Positions 6,546-13,440 of a DNA stretch of 19,234 nucleotides are shown here, one piece after another. Location of the stretch: contig CAMVBL010000019.1 in assembly GCA_947165725.1 (NCBI GenBank), positions 1-19,234 of the forward strand, read 5' to 3'. The DNA comes from an uncultured Caryophanales bacterium (GTDB lineage Bacteria; Bacillota_I; Bacilli_A; RFN20; CAG-826). Under the pieces are notes generated by a model. That model saw nothing but the letters and a program-made list of their open reading frames with translations, did no database searches and was not told the DNA's origin. A program made the position numbers and the translations under genes. Positions within the stretch are counted from its first letter, which is position 1. Every line of letters begins with the position of its first letter.

Positions 6546-7921
6546 TAGCCAATTAAGAAGTCTTCTTCAACGTAGTGATATTTGCTTTGGTCATCAAAGC
6601 GCATTTTGCTACCCAATAATTGCAAGAAAGTAATAGGGCCGAGTCGACCAATAAACATCAATAAAATGATGATAATTTTACTGCCATAACTTAAGTGAGG
6701 AGTGACACCCGCAGTAACGCCAACAGTACCGAAAGCGGAGAATACTTCGTAAATAAGGGCACTGGCTTTTGTACTTTGTAATCCTAATGCGGCGACATCC
6801 ATCTTAGATTCAAAGGCATAAATACCAATGAAACTAATGAAGATAACGGAAACACCAAGAATAACTAACGACATCGCCTTAACGATAACTTCGTTAGAAT
6901 ATCTTCTATGGAATGAAGTCACTTTACGACCAGTTAAATAGCAAATCATCGCAAGGACAATAATATATAAAGTAGTGGTCTTAACACCACCTGCGGTACC
7001 GAGTGGGTTACCACCGAAGAACATTAAGAAACAAGAGAAGACTTTATTAACCACGCTTAACTTATCTTGATCAATAGTGGCAAAGCCCGCAGTTCTACAT
7101 GTCACTGATTGGAATAAAGCGTCAAACGGACGTTGGAATCCTTGACCAATCCAGAACACTAAGAAACCAGTGACAATTAAGATACCGGTCATTAATAATG
7201 AAATCTTTGTGAAGACACGTAATTGTGATAAGTTACGTTTAGCAAAGATATCCATCACAACAAGGAATGAGATGCCACCTAAAATAATCAAAAGCATGAT
7301 GTATGAGCATAAATAGTAATATGCCCAATCTGGTAATGTATCGATAAAACCACCGTTACCTCTAATAAGAGAAGAGCTACCAAATAAATCAAAACCAGCG
7401 TTGTTATAAGATGAAATAGAAGTGAATAAAGAATTCCATAAGCCACTTCCAACATCATGAGAATAAGTTAAAAAGACTGGTAGACCTAATAAGAAACCAA
7501 TTAATTCGCAAGAGAAGGAAATTAAGATAATCTTTCTTACGAAAGTGGTGACCTGCGCCATATCTTCGTTATTAACCATTAAAGAGATAAATAAACGGTC
7601 TTTAAATTGTAATTTATGGTTAAATAAAGTGAAAACGAAGGTGAATAAAGTAATAAAACCCAAACCACCAACTTGGATAAGTAATAGTAATATTAATTGA
7701 CCTGCGAAAGTTAATTCACCAGCGATGCCTTGGTTAAAACAATTTAAACCAGTCACACAAGTCGCGGATGTCGCTAAGAATAAACAATCGATATAATTAC
7801 CATAGTTATTTGCTGTTCTAGAAAATGGGAACATTAAAAGAACAGAGCCAATCAAGATGATGATGACAAATGAAAGAATAACTAGTAGGTAAGGATTAAG
7901 ACGTTTCTTTTGATCTTTCAT
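6545..7921 (-). CDS. ktrB: KtrB/TrkH-family potassium uptake channel subunit
   Basis: A 458-residue integral membrane protein of the Ktr/Trk/HKT superfamily, predicted to conduct K+ (with Na+ coupling in Ktr systems) across the plasma membrane. All four pore-loop repeats are visible with their filter glycines: TSATCVTGL (G58), YNNAGF (G176), CRTAGF (G279) and GTVGVT (G401). The flexible intramembrane gate loop is GGNPLGTAGGVKTTT (about 303-317). Length fits KtrB (about 450) and is shorter than E. coli TrkH. A longer frame from TTG 7957 exists, but that codon is in the stem of a terminator hairpin, so ATG 7919-7921 was chosen; an AGGG element lies 14 bases upstream, farther than usual. The regulatory partner (KtrA/TrkA, RCK domain) is not in the window. 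It is separated from plsC by two terminator-like hairpins. Confidence 0.92.
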   Translation of the reverse strand: MKDQKKRLNPYLLVILSFVIIILIGSVLLMFPFSRTANNYGNYIDCLFLATSATCVTGLNCFNQGIAGELTFAGQLILLLLIQVGGLGFITLFTFVFTLFNHKLQFKDRLFISLMVNNEDMAQVTTFVRKIILISFSCELIGFLLGLPVFLTYSHDVGSGLWNSLFTSISSYNNAGFDLFGSSSLIRGNGGFIDTLPDWAYYYLCSYIMLLIILGGISFLVVMDIFAKRNLSQLRVFTKISLLMTGILIVTGFLVFWIGQGFQRPFDALFQSVTCRTAGFATIDQDKLSVVNKVFSCFLMFFGGNPLGTAGGVKTTTLYIIVLAMICYLTGRKVTSFHRRYSNEVIVKAMSLVILGVSVIFISFIGIYAFESKMDVAALGLQSTKASALIYEVFSAFGTVGVTAGVTPHLSYGSKIIIILLMFIGRLGPITFLQLLGSKMRFDDQSKYHYVEEDFLIG

Positions 7922-7944
7922 ACCGATAGGTATAACCCTTTTAT

Positions 7945-7982
7945 AAAAAAATAGCAAGTTTTTATGCTTGCTATTATTTTTT
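7945..7982. terminator. Bidirectional terminator-like hairpin before ktrB
   Basis: The stem is AATAGCAAG (7950-7958) pairing with CTTGCTATT (7967-7975) around an 8-base loop. A run of T follows in both readings: TTTTTT at 7977-7982 on + and six T opposite 7945-7950 on -. On the minus strand it sits only about 25 bases ahead of the ktrB ATG, so it either ends read-through from plsC or acts as an attenuator in the ktrB leader. Confidence 0.7.
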
Positions 7983-7992
7983 CATACAGTGG

Positions 7993-8008
7993 TGCGAGCG
8001 GGCTCGCA
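7993..8008. repeat. GC-rich hairpin between plsC and ktrB
   Basis: TGCGAGC and GCTCGCA are complementary around a GG spacer (realistically a 6-bp stem with loop CGGG). It is strikingly GC-rich for this DNA and lies between two terminator-like hairpins. No T-tract follows on the minus strand. Its role is not known. Confidence 0.55.
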
Positions 8009-8036
8009 AAAAGAAAAGAGTGAATGTCATTCACTC
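8008..8036 (-). terminator. Intrinsic terminator of plsC
   Basis: The perfect palindrome GAGTGAATGTCATTCACTC (8018-8036) contains the plsC stop codon. On the minus strand it is followed directly by TTTTCTTTTT (8008-8017), giving a good Rho-independent terminator for the dagK-plsC transcript. Confidence 0.75.
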
Positions 8037-8842
8037 AATTCCTTATACATAATGTCATGAACATAATTACATAATTCAGTGGCATTCATTGTGGAATAAT
8101 CTTCGTAATATAAGACTTGGACAACCTTTAATTCCACTTTGCTAGAACGTGGAAATCTCTTATGAATTTGGCTTGTGCCTTTACAAGTCAAGATAACGAT
8201 TGGACATTTAGTTTTAGTGGCAATATTGAAAGCGCCATTATGGAAGTCCGCTAAGATGACATGTTCTTCTTGACGACTACCTTCTGGATAAATACCAACA
8301 CTTGAAGCACCTGAACCAATTAATTCAGCGGCTTTCTTGAACTGTTCAAGAGATTGCATCTTATCCACTCTATTGACTGGCATATAACCATTACGCCACA
8401 TGAATCTACCCGCTAATGGAATCTTCATGTTGTCTTCTTTAGTGACAAAGGCTAAATCGTATTTACCTAAGGCTTGAGCAGTTAACATTGGATCGAATTT
8501 ACTCTTATGGTTACTAACGAGTAAGAACTTTTCGCTTGGGATTTTATCTAAGCCAATTTTCTTCACACGAATATTAGCGTGGTTATTGATATAAGCGATA
8601 CCACTTGTTAATAAGAAGTGGGCAAATTTAGATGGCTTTGTATAATTTTTCTTATAAGAAACAGTGAATCTACCCGCTAAATCAAAGAAGATCCAGGCGA
8701 TTGCTAAACCACCAAAATAACCGGCGATAAATAAGACGATTGGACGGTAGAAGTCATACCACATTTGGACAGGCCAAAATGTGAATGCACTGACAATGGA
8801 TAAAATAGCGCCAACGGCTACACAAAATATAGAAACAATCAT
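8027..8842 (-). CDS. plsC: PlsC-type 1-acyl-glycerol-3-phosphate acyltransferase
   Basis: The 271-residue protein is predicted to add the second acyl chain to lysophosphatidate, giving phosphatidate, at the inner membrane face. Two hydrophobic helices (about 3-23 and 33-54) precede the acyltransferase domain. The catalytic NHx4D motif is N111-H112-KSKF-D117. The second conserved block is P186-E187-G188-S189-R190 (family PEGTRS). Further blocks are NGYMPVNR (151-158) and FHNGAFNIATKTKCPIVIL (about 200-218). Length is that of the PlsC family plus the N-terminal helices. The start at 8842 is 7 bases after the stop of dagK and has no strong ribosome site, so translational coupling is likely. Its neighbour makes phosphatidate (or a similar phospholipid) by a different route, so the pair serves phospholipid supply. 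Acyl-acceptor specificity cannot be read from the sequence. Confidence 0.9.
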   Translation of the reverse strand: MIVSIFCVAVGAILSIVSAFTFWPVQMWYDFYRPIVLFIAGYFGGLAIAWIFFDLAGRFTVSYKKNYTKPSKFAHFLLTSGIAYINNHANIRVKKIGLDKIPSEKFLLVSNHKSKFDPMLTAQALGKYDLAFVTKEDNMKIPLAGRFMWRNGYMPVNRVDKMQSLEQFKKAAELIGSGASSVGIYPEGSRQEEHVILADFHNGAFNIATKTKCPIVILTCKGTSQIHKRFPRSSKVELKVVQVLYYEDYSTMNATELCNYVHDIMYKELSE

Positions 8843-8849
8843 ATGTTAA

Positions 8850-9803
8850 TTATTCAGCTTTAGCAGGTGGGACTAATTTGAGGGCTTTTGGACAGACTTC
8901 AACTTTGAATTCTTTACCACAAATCATTTCACCATCTACACAAACGTCAAAGTCTTTTGGAGAAACCATTTTGATTTCTTTAGCTTGACGATAAACGATT
9001 TTCTTTCTCTTTCTATCTAAATGCTTACCTTTGGTATATGTACCGATAATCATGCCTAAACCAAGGAATGTCATAGTCTTTAAAACACAGACATCGATTA
9101 AACCATCAGTGTTATCACTCTTTGGAGCACATTTGAATTGACCACCAACCCATTGACCTTGGGCTAAAGTCGCTAATAACATTTGTTTTTCGTTAAGTTT
9201 TTCACCATCAGCGAAAACTTCGATATCGTTGAAACGACCCCATTTCATCGCGTCATGCTTTAAAGCATAGTCATATGGGTTTGTACCTTCTTTAGCGTCT
9301 TTTGGTAAACCATGTTCTTTATAGTAGTTACCACGAGCACCGACGATGGCGTCAAAACCAAAGTTAATAACGTTGATGGAATACATTGGTTCTCTTAAAG
9401 AAGCACCAGAGATTTTGCTTAAGTCAACTTCGATTGGTTGAGCGTTAATTAATGGTTTGAAGTCACGATATTTTTCAACGTTTTCATTTGTGACACCATA
9501 GATTTTAACGAAGTCATTACCTGTACCAGTTGGTAAGATAGCGAGTTCAGCGTTATCAAAATCAACCATACCGTTGACTGCTTCATTAACAGTGCCATCT
9601 CCGCCACAAGCATAAACTCTCACTGTGTCATTAGCGTTCTTCTTTAAATAACCCTTTAAGAATTCAACGACTGCACGTGGACCTGTGGTCTTGTATATTT
9701 CGTAATCTAATCCTTCAAAGCTTTCTTTGATTTTCTGTTCAAAGGCTGCGCCGCCATCATTTGCCTTACCTGCGACCGGATTAAAAATAATTAAATGTTT
9801 CAT
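8850..9803 (-). CDS. Diacylglycerol kinase-family lipid kinase (DagK/YegS-like)
   Basis: The 317-residue cytosolic kinase belongs to the DAGK catalytic family, which phosphorylates diacylglycerol or related lipids with ATP. Motifs seen are NPVAGK (8-13), the nucleotide-binding CGGDGTVNEAVNG (66-78), ILPTGTGNDF (89-98) and the C-terminal VDGE (289-292). Length fits DgkB/YegS (about 300). The start was set at ATG 9801-9803, with GAAAGAGGG about 9 bases upstream; an in-frame TTG at 9827 lies upstream of that ribosome site and is rejected. It is the first gene of an operon with plsC, read from an extended -10 promoter just upstream. In Gram-positive bacteria DgkB recycles diacylglycerol released by lipoteichoic acid synthesis, so that is the likely role here; the true substrate (diacylglycerol or another lipid) is not shown by the sequence. 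Confidence 0.9.
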   Translation of the reverse strand: MKHLIIFNPVAGKANDGGAAFEQKIKESFEGLDYEIYKTTGPRAVVEFLKGYLKKNANDTVRVYACGGDGTVNEAVNGMVDFDNAELAILPTGTGNDFVKIYGVTNENVEKYRDFKPLINAQPIEVDLSKISGASLREPMYSINVINFGFDAIVGARGNYYKEHGLPKDAKEGTNPYDYALKHDAMKWGRFNDIEVFADGEKLNEKQMLLATLAQGQWVGGQFKCAPKSDNTDGLIDVCVLKTMTFLGLGMIIGTYTKGKHLDRKRKKIVYRQAKEIKMVSPKDFDVCVDGEMICGKEFKVEVCPKALKLVPPAKAE

Positions 9804-9831
9804 TTTGAAGTTCCCTCTTTCAAACAAGAAA

Positions 9832-9860
9832 AATATACCACACTAAGAAGAATATAAAAA
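9832..9860 (-). promoter_or_regulatory. Promoter of the dagK-plsC operon
   Basis: On the minus strand TGGTATATT gives an extended -10 (TATATT opposite 9832-9837). The -35 at a 17-base spacing is only an A/T-rich TTTTTA. The leader to ATG 9803 would be about 22 bases and carries the GAAAGAGGG ribosome site. Confidence 0.5.
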
Positions 9861-9889
9861 ATATATTTTTTCGCTAGAGAAAAAGACAT

Positions 9890-9918
9890 TTAACAAAACC
9901 ATCCATATTGTTTACAAT
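9890..9918 (+). promoter_or_regulatory. Promoter of tsaC
   Basis: TTAACA (9890-9895), a 17-base spacer and TACAAT (9913-9918) form a good sigma-A type promoter. The transcript would start near 9925, giving a leader of about 70 bases with a hairpin at 9939-9961. Confidence 0.65.
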
Positions 9919-9938
9919 AGAGGCAGCCAAAAAGTTTA

Positions 9939-9961
9939 GTTTGTTAGAGGAAATAACAAAC
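9939..9961 (+). promoter_or_regulatory. Leader hairpin with a Shine-Dalgarno-like loop upstream of tsaC
   Basis: GTTTGTTA (9939-9946) and TAACAAAC (9954-9961) are perfectly complementary; the 7-base loop is GAGGAAA. The loop resembles a ribosome binding site but is about 40 bases from ATG 9994, which itself has no clear site. A regulatory or ribosome standby role is possible. Confidence 0.4.
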
Positions 9962-9993
9962 ATTCAGAAGTGGCTTAAGATTAGTTAATCAAT

Positions 9994-10581
9994 ATGGAAA
10001 AATATTATAAACAAGCAAAAGAAGCATTAAACAATCATCAAGTAATTGCCTTTCCTACGGAAACAGTGTTTGGCTTAGGTGTCTTTTATGATGATGAAAA
10101 GGCTTATGAATTATTGAATAAAATCAAGAGAAGAAAAGAAGACAAACCATATACCTTAATGCTCCATGATTTAGAAGAGATTAATAAGTATGCCTTCATA
10201 GAAAAATCCTTATTAAATGCACTTAAAAAGTTCATGCCTGGGCCAGTGACACTTTTGCTCAGGTGTAAAGAGTGCGTGCCTGGGTATGTGACGCATAACA
10301 CAGGCGTGATAGGGGTCAGAATCCCATCTAATAAGGAAGCATTAGATTTACTCAAATACTTAGAAAAACCATTATTAGTGCCTTCCGCTAATAGGGCGGA
10401 TCAAAAACCAGCAATGAATGATAAGGAAGTTAAAGACATCTTCAACAATGAAGTCGCGGTTATCATTCCTGGTCAATCAGTCGGGGGACTTCCTTCCACA
10501 ATCATTGATTTAACAGGTGAAGAAATCAGACTTGTTAGACAAGGACCAATAACATTAGAAGATATTAAAAAAGCCCTTTAG
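9994..10581 (+). CDS. tsaC: L-threonylcarbamoyladenylate synthase (TsaC/Sua5, YrdC domain)
   Basis: The 195-residue enzyme makes threonylcarbamoyl-AMP from threonine, bicarbonate and ATP for the t6A modification at position 37 of ANN-decoding tRNAs in the cytoplasm. The protein is a single YrdC domain. Motifs seen are PTETVFGLG (21-29), KRRKEDKPYTLML (45-57), MPGPVTLLL (81-89), GVRIP (107-111), SANRA (131-135) and GLPSTIIDL (165-173). It has the short TsaC form without the extra Sua5 C-terminal domain. ATG 9994 gives the right N-terminus, but no clear ribosome site precedes it; the nearest GAGG is in the loop of the leader hairpin. It is a single-gene unit with its own promoter and terminator. 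The stop codon lies in the terminator loop. Confidence 0.93.
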   Translation: MEKYYKQAKEALNNHQVIAFPTETVFGLGVFYDDEKAYELLNKIKRRKEDKPYTLMLHDLEEINKYAFIEKSLLNALKKFMPGPVTLLLRCKECVPGYVTHNTGVIGVRIPSNKEALDLLKYLEKPLLVPSANRADQKPAMNDKEVKDIFNNEVAVIIPGQSVGGLPSTIIDLTGEEIRLVRQGPITLEDIKKAL

Positions 10582-10590
10582 GGCTTTTCT
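10567..10590. terminator. Bidirectional terminator between tsaC and the CDF gene
   Basis: AAAAGCCC (10569-10576) pairs with GGGCTTTT (10581-10588) around loop TTTA. T-runs follow in both directions, so it serves both convergent genes. The tsaC stop codon overlaps it. Confidence 0.9.
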
Positions 10591-10591
10591 T

Positions 10592-11707
10592 CTAATCTGT
10601 GAAGTCTTTATCTTCAACGATATAGAATGTGTAATCCGGATACTTATTCTGCAAAGTATCATGTATTTCCTTGATGAGTCTAGGAGCATCTTTATCTTTA
10701 AAGTCCACGATAACATCAAATGAAATAGCTTTTATCTCTTGGTCACAATAGAAACCATGAATTTGTTTAATCGTTGGGTGTTGTAGAACAACTTGCTGGA
10801 TATCGTTTCTAATCTTATTGATAAGTGGATCACTGTTATTAGAGGCATAAATACCAATTGTCATAATGATGCCAAACTTCTCATAAACTTCACCAGCGAT
10901 TTTTCTTGTTAATGGGTGAATGTCTTTCGCAGTCATCTTATCATCAACTTCGATATGGATAGAACCAACGCCTCTATCTGGACCATAGTTATTAACGATT
11001 AAATCATAGGCGCCTTTAACTTCAGGATTTTCACACACTAAATGTTTAATCGCATCACTAGTTTCCTTGCTCGTACGTTCACCAATAATAGATGATAATG
11101 ACTGTCTTAAAACATCAATACCAGACTTAATCATGAATAGGCCGATGACAACACCAATATAACCTTCAATATTAACCTTCCCTTGTGATGCAAGAGATAC
11201 GACAATTGCGACGAGTGTACCTAATGATAATAGGGCGTCAAATAAGGCATCAATACCTGAGCCTTTTAATGCTTCACTATTTACTTTCTTACCAACGAAT
11301 CTAAAGTATAAGCCAAGAACGATTTTTACTAAGACCGCAACACCGATAAGCACTAATGAAAGAACATCAAAAACTGGCTCTCTCTTTTCAATGATGCTGA
11401 CGATTGATTCAAAAATCGCACCAGAACCAGCGATGAGAATAATAACACTAATAATTAAACTGGTAAGGTATTCAACTCGACCATGTCCATAAGGGTGTTT
11501 AGCGTCTGGTTTCTTTTGTGATAATTTAGTGCCCACAATGGTGATGACACTAGATAAGGCATCACTTAAGTTATTAATCGCATCCATGATGATAGCGATA
11601 CTACCAGCGATAAAGCCAACAAATGCTTTAAGCGTGACTAAACCAAGATTGGTGAGAATACCAACAATGCTAGTTCTAACAATGACGTTACTTCTATTAT
11701 TTGCCAT
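10592..11707 (-). CDS. Cation diffusion facilitator (CDF) metal exporter, possibly Mn2+/Fe2+
   Basis: The 371-residue protein is predicted to export a divalent metal in exchange for protons across the plasma membrane. The N-terminal half has about six membrane helices. The helix-2 site reads D42-A-I-N-N46-L-S-D49 (family DxxxD), followed by HPYGHGRVEY (71-80), which is typical of the family. The helix-5 site reads D153-A-L-F-D157, where zinc exporters have HxxxD. An Asp/Asn set without that His is associated with Mn2+ (MntE-like) rather than Zn2+ transport, so Mn2+ or Fe2+ is favoured, by inference. The C-terminal part from about 210 is the cytoplasmic metal-sensing domain, longer than the minimal family length. 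The start overlaps the end of ohrR by 11 bases, so it is coupled to the peroxide regulator and is probably controlled by it. Metal identity is not proven. Confidence 0.9.
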   Translation of the reverse strand: MANNRSNVIVRTSIVGILTNLGLVTLKAFVGFIAGSIAIIMDAINNLSDALSSVITIVGTKLSQKKPDAKHPYGHGRVEYLTSLIISVIILIAGSGAIFESIVSIIEKREPVFDVLSLVLIGVAVLVKIVLGLYFRFVGKKVNSEALKGSGIDALFDALLSLGTLVAIVVSLASQGKVNIEGYIGVVIGLFMIKSGIDVLRQSLSSIIGERTSKETSDAIKHLVCENPEVKGAYDLIVNNYGPDRGVGSIHIEVDDKMTAKDIHPLTRKIAGEVYEKFGIIMTIGIYASNNSDPLINKIRNDIQQVVLQHPTIKQIHGFYCDQEIKAISFDVIVDFKDKDAPRLIKEIHDTLQNKYPDYTFYIVEDKDFTD

Positions 11708-12134
11708 AAAAACCGTTGAGGACCTTATGCAATAATTGATAAAAAACTATTGCTTCTTCTTTCTCTAAACATACGCATTTAGCGATTTCAGGTGGCACTT
11801 CAAGAGCCTTCTTTTTAAGCTCGTATCCTTTATCAGTGACAATGACCACTAATTCACGGCCATCTTTATCGCTTTTATTCTTTATAATATAGCCCTTCTT
11901 TTCTAACTTATTCAAGAGCGGTGTTAAAGTTCCTGAATCAAGGTATAGTTTTTCCCCTAATTCTTTAACAGTAATATGATCTTTTTCCCATAACGCTAAT
12001 AAGGCTATGTATTGGGTATAAGTTAAATCCAAAGCACTTAATAAAGGTATATAGCGGCGGACGATTTCCTTACTCGCTACATAAAGCGGAAAACAAATCT
12101 GATTATCAAGTTTTAATAACTCTTCGTTTTTCAT
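11697..12134 (-). CDS. ohrR: OhrR-type organic-peroxide-sensing MarR repressor
   Basis: The 145-residue winged-helix regulator belongs to the MarR family. The N-terminus LDNQICFPLYVASKE carries Cys14, matching the peroxide-sensing Cys15 of Bacillus subtilis OhrR. The DNA-binding block VKELGEKLYLDSGTLTPLLNKLEKKG (about 56-81) is the OhrR signature, with the wing at about 83-100 (KSDKDGRELVV). No second conserved Cys is placed as in 2-Cys OhrR proteins, apart from C119/C121 near the C-terminus, so the 1-Cys mechanism is likely (family knowledge: oxidation of the Cys releases DNA). It begins 1 base after the gpx stop and overlaps the CDF gene, forming a three-gene operon. It is expected to bind the palindrome at 12636-12647 and repress its own operon. 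Confidence 0.9.
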   Translation of the reverse strand: MKNEELLKLDNQICFPLYVASKEIVRRYIPLLSALDLTYTQYIALLALWEKDHITVKELGEKLYLDSGTLTPLLNKLEKKGYIIKNKSDKDGRELVVIVTDKGYELKKKALEVPPEIAKCVCLEKEEAIVFYQLLHKVLNGFYGK

Positions 12135-12135
12135 T

Positions 12136-12615
12136 TTATTTGCCTAAAGCATTAACGATTGATTCTTCAATATCTTCTGGCTTAACAGTTGGTTCAAATC
12201 TGCCTAAGAAAGTGCCATCTCTACCAATTAAGAATTTGGTGAAATTCCATTTAACTTTCTTAACCTTCTTTGATTCATTTTGAGATTCTAAATAAACGAA
12301 TAAAGGATGGGCATCTTTGCCATTAACTTTAATCTTTTCAAATTGTGGGAATTGAGTGTTATATCTCAATGAACAAACTTGATGAATCTCTTCAGAAGTT
12401 CCTGGAGCTTGGGCTAAGAATTGATTGCATGGGAAGTCTAAAATGACAAAACCTTGATCTTTATATTTTTCGTATAAAGCTTCTAAGCCTTCATATTGTG
12501 GAGTGAAGCCACATCTTGTTGCGGTATTAACCACAAGGATAACTTGTCCTTGATATTGCTGTAATGAAACGTTGTTTCCTAAGTAATCATTTGCTGAGAA
12601 ATCGTAAATATTCAT
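12136..12615 (-). CDS. gpx: Glutathione peroxidase-family thiol peroxidase (Cys type)
   Basis: The 159-residue cytoplasmic enzyme reduces hydroperoxides. The peroxidatic residue is Cys35 in NTATRCGFTPQYEGL, replacing selenocysteine. The rest of the catalytic set is Q65 (FPCNQF), W123 and N124 (KWNFTKFL). Cys81 in VCSLRYNTQFP is at the position of the resolving Cys of thioredoxin-dependent 2-Cys enzymes, so thioredoxin rather than glutathione is the likely reductant. The length is typical of bacterial BtuE/BsaA forms. ATG 12613-12615 is chosen because GGAGG lies 8 bases upstream; the frame continues to an earlier ATG at 12663, but that lies at or upstream of the promoter. It is the first gene of the gpx-ohrR-CDF operon, read from a promoter overlapped by an OhrR-type operator. 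Confidence 0.93.
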   Translation of the reverse strand: MNIYDFSANDYLGNNVSLQQYQGQVILVVNTATRCGFTPQYEGLEALYEKYKDQGFVILDFPCNQFLAQAPGTSEEIHQVCSLRYNTQFPQFEKIKVNGKDAHPLFVYLESQNESKKVKKVKWNFTKFLIGRDGTFLGRFEPTVKPEDIEESIVNALGK

Positions 12616-12635
12616 AATTATTTCCTCCATAATAA

Positions 12636-12647
12636 ATTGTATACAAT
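12636..12647. promoter_or_regulatory. OhrR-type operator overlapping the gpx -10 box
   Basis: ATTGTATACAAT is a perfect 12-bp palindrome that closely matches the TTGTATACAA core I know from the B. subtilis ohrA operator. The -10 box (TACAAT opposite 12636-12641) is inside it, so bound OhrR would block RNA polymerase. Confidence 0.75.
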
Positions 12648-12663
12648 CTAATTTTATTTGCAA
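12636..12663 (-). promoter_or_regulatory. Promoter of the gpx-ohrR-CDF operon
   Basis: On the minus strand, TTGCAA (opposite 12658-12663), a 16-base spacer and TACAAT (12636-12641) form a sigma-A type promoter. Transcription would start around 12629, a few bases before the GGAGG of gpx. Confidence 0.7.
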
Positions 12664-12692
12664 GAAAAAAGACTCTTTAGTTTCGAGCCTTT
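12664..12692 (-). terminator. Intrinsic terminator of the serine acetyltransferase gene
   Basis: On the minus strand AAAGGCTC (opposite 12685-12692) pairs with GAGTCTTT (12668-12675) with one G-U pair, followed by T6 and then C. It overlaps the stop codon of the gene and isolates it from the gpx promoter, whose -35 lies just past the T-run. Confidence 0.75.
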
Positions 12693-13380
12693 ACTTCTTT
12701 GAGAACACTAATGCAGGTTTACCAATGACCACGCGAGTGTTACTTGGTACATCTTCAAGAAGGAAGACGTTACTACCAATTGTGACATTATCACCAATCT
12801 TAATCGGTCCTAGTAAAGAGGCGCCAGCATAGATTGTGACATTATCACCAACTTGAGGGTGTCTAACAACGCCTCTCATTTTTTCAGCGTTGCTTAAAGA
12901 GACCGCTCCAAGAGTCACACATTGATAGATCTTCACTCTTTTACCAATAGTGGAGGTTTGACCGATAACAGTGCCTGTTCCATGGTCAATAAAGAATGGA
13001 TAATCAATGACTGCGCCTGGATGGATATCAATACCAGTTTGAGAATGCGCTAATTCAGAGAAGTAACGAGCGTGTACTTTATAGCCTAATTTATATAATA
13101 CGTGTGAGATACGATAAGTAGCGATGGCTTTAAAACCAGGATAAGCCATCTTGATTTCATCTAAAGAAGAAGCAGCAGGATCACTATCAATAAAGAACTG
13201 TAAATCTTCTTTTAAAATGCCTTTAATGATATCTAATTCATTCTTAAAGACAACAAAAATATCTTTATTTTCTTCGATAGTGCGATAGAAAAGTTCTTCT
13301 AACTTGTCACCAGTATCATTACAAATGACATAAGAGAAGGAATTATCTAATAGTTCACCTAAATTATTTTTGCAAATCAT
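12691..13380 (-). CDS. cysE: Serine O-acetyltransferase (CysE/EpsC-like)
   Basis: The 229-residue enzyme acetylates serine with acetyl-CoA to O-acetylserine, the first step of cysteine synthesis. An N-terminal helical region carries D68-P-A-A and YPGF (80-83). From about 115 the hexapeptide-repeat left-handed beta-helix follows: GIDIHPGAVI, D132-H133 (catalytic dyad as in DHATG of E. coli), YQCVTLGA (152-159), VRHP with H174, and GASLLGPIKIG. The C-terminus ends 8 residues after GKP, so it lacks the long C-terminal tail that in E. coli CysE binds CysK and takes part in cysteine inhibition. It is transcribed alone from a promoter in the 100-base divergent gap with the PAP2 gene and ends in its own terminator. 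The start ATG lacks an obvious ribosome site. No cysK is nearby, and no T-box is seen in the short leader. Confidence 0.9.
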   Translation of the reverse strand: MICKNNLGELLDNSFSYVICNDTGDKLEELFYRTIEENKDIFVVFKNELDIIKGILKEDLQFFIDSDPAASSLDEIKMAYPGFKAIATYRISHVLYKLGYKVHARYFSELAHSQTGIDIHPGAVIDYPFFIDHGTGTVIGQTSTIGKRVKIYQCVTLGAVSLSNAEKMRGVVRHPQVGDNVTIYAGASLLGPIKIGDNVTIGSNVFLLEDVPSNTRVVIGKPALVFSKK

Positions 13381-13406
13381 ATTTCGTTAGAATTGTGCCA
13401 TATTTC

Positions 13407-13436
13407 ATTATAAATTACAAATGATAAGAATGTAAA
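13407..13436 (-). promoter_or_regulatory. Promoter of cysE
   Basis: On the minus strand TTTACA (opposite 13431-13436), an 18-base spacer and TATAAT (13407-13412) form a good promoter. The leader would be about 20 bases, too short for a riboswitch or T-box. Confidence 0.65.
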
Positions 13437-13440
13437 AAGA

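Noticed and set aside
7922..7957. TTG 7957 start for ktrB
   Set aside because: The codon lies in the stem of a terminator hairpin; ATG 7921 gives a KtrB-like length.
9804..9827. TTG 9827 start for the lipid kinase
   Set aside because: It lies upstream of the ribosome site and near the predicted transcription start; ATG 9803 follows the site by 9 bases.
9941..9988. Leader peptide (TTG start) upstream of tsaC
   Set aside because: No ribosome site precedes it and no regulatory codon run is present.
12616..12663. N-terminal extension of the glutathione peroxidase up to ATG 12663
   Set aside because: The extension would run through the promoter and operator; GGAGG and ATG 12615 give the family N-terminus.
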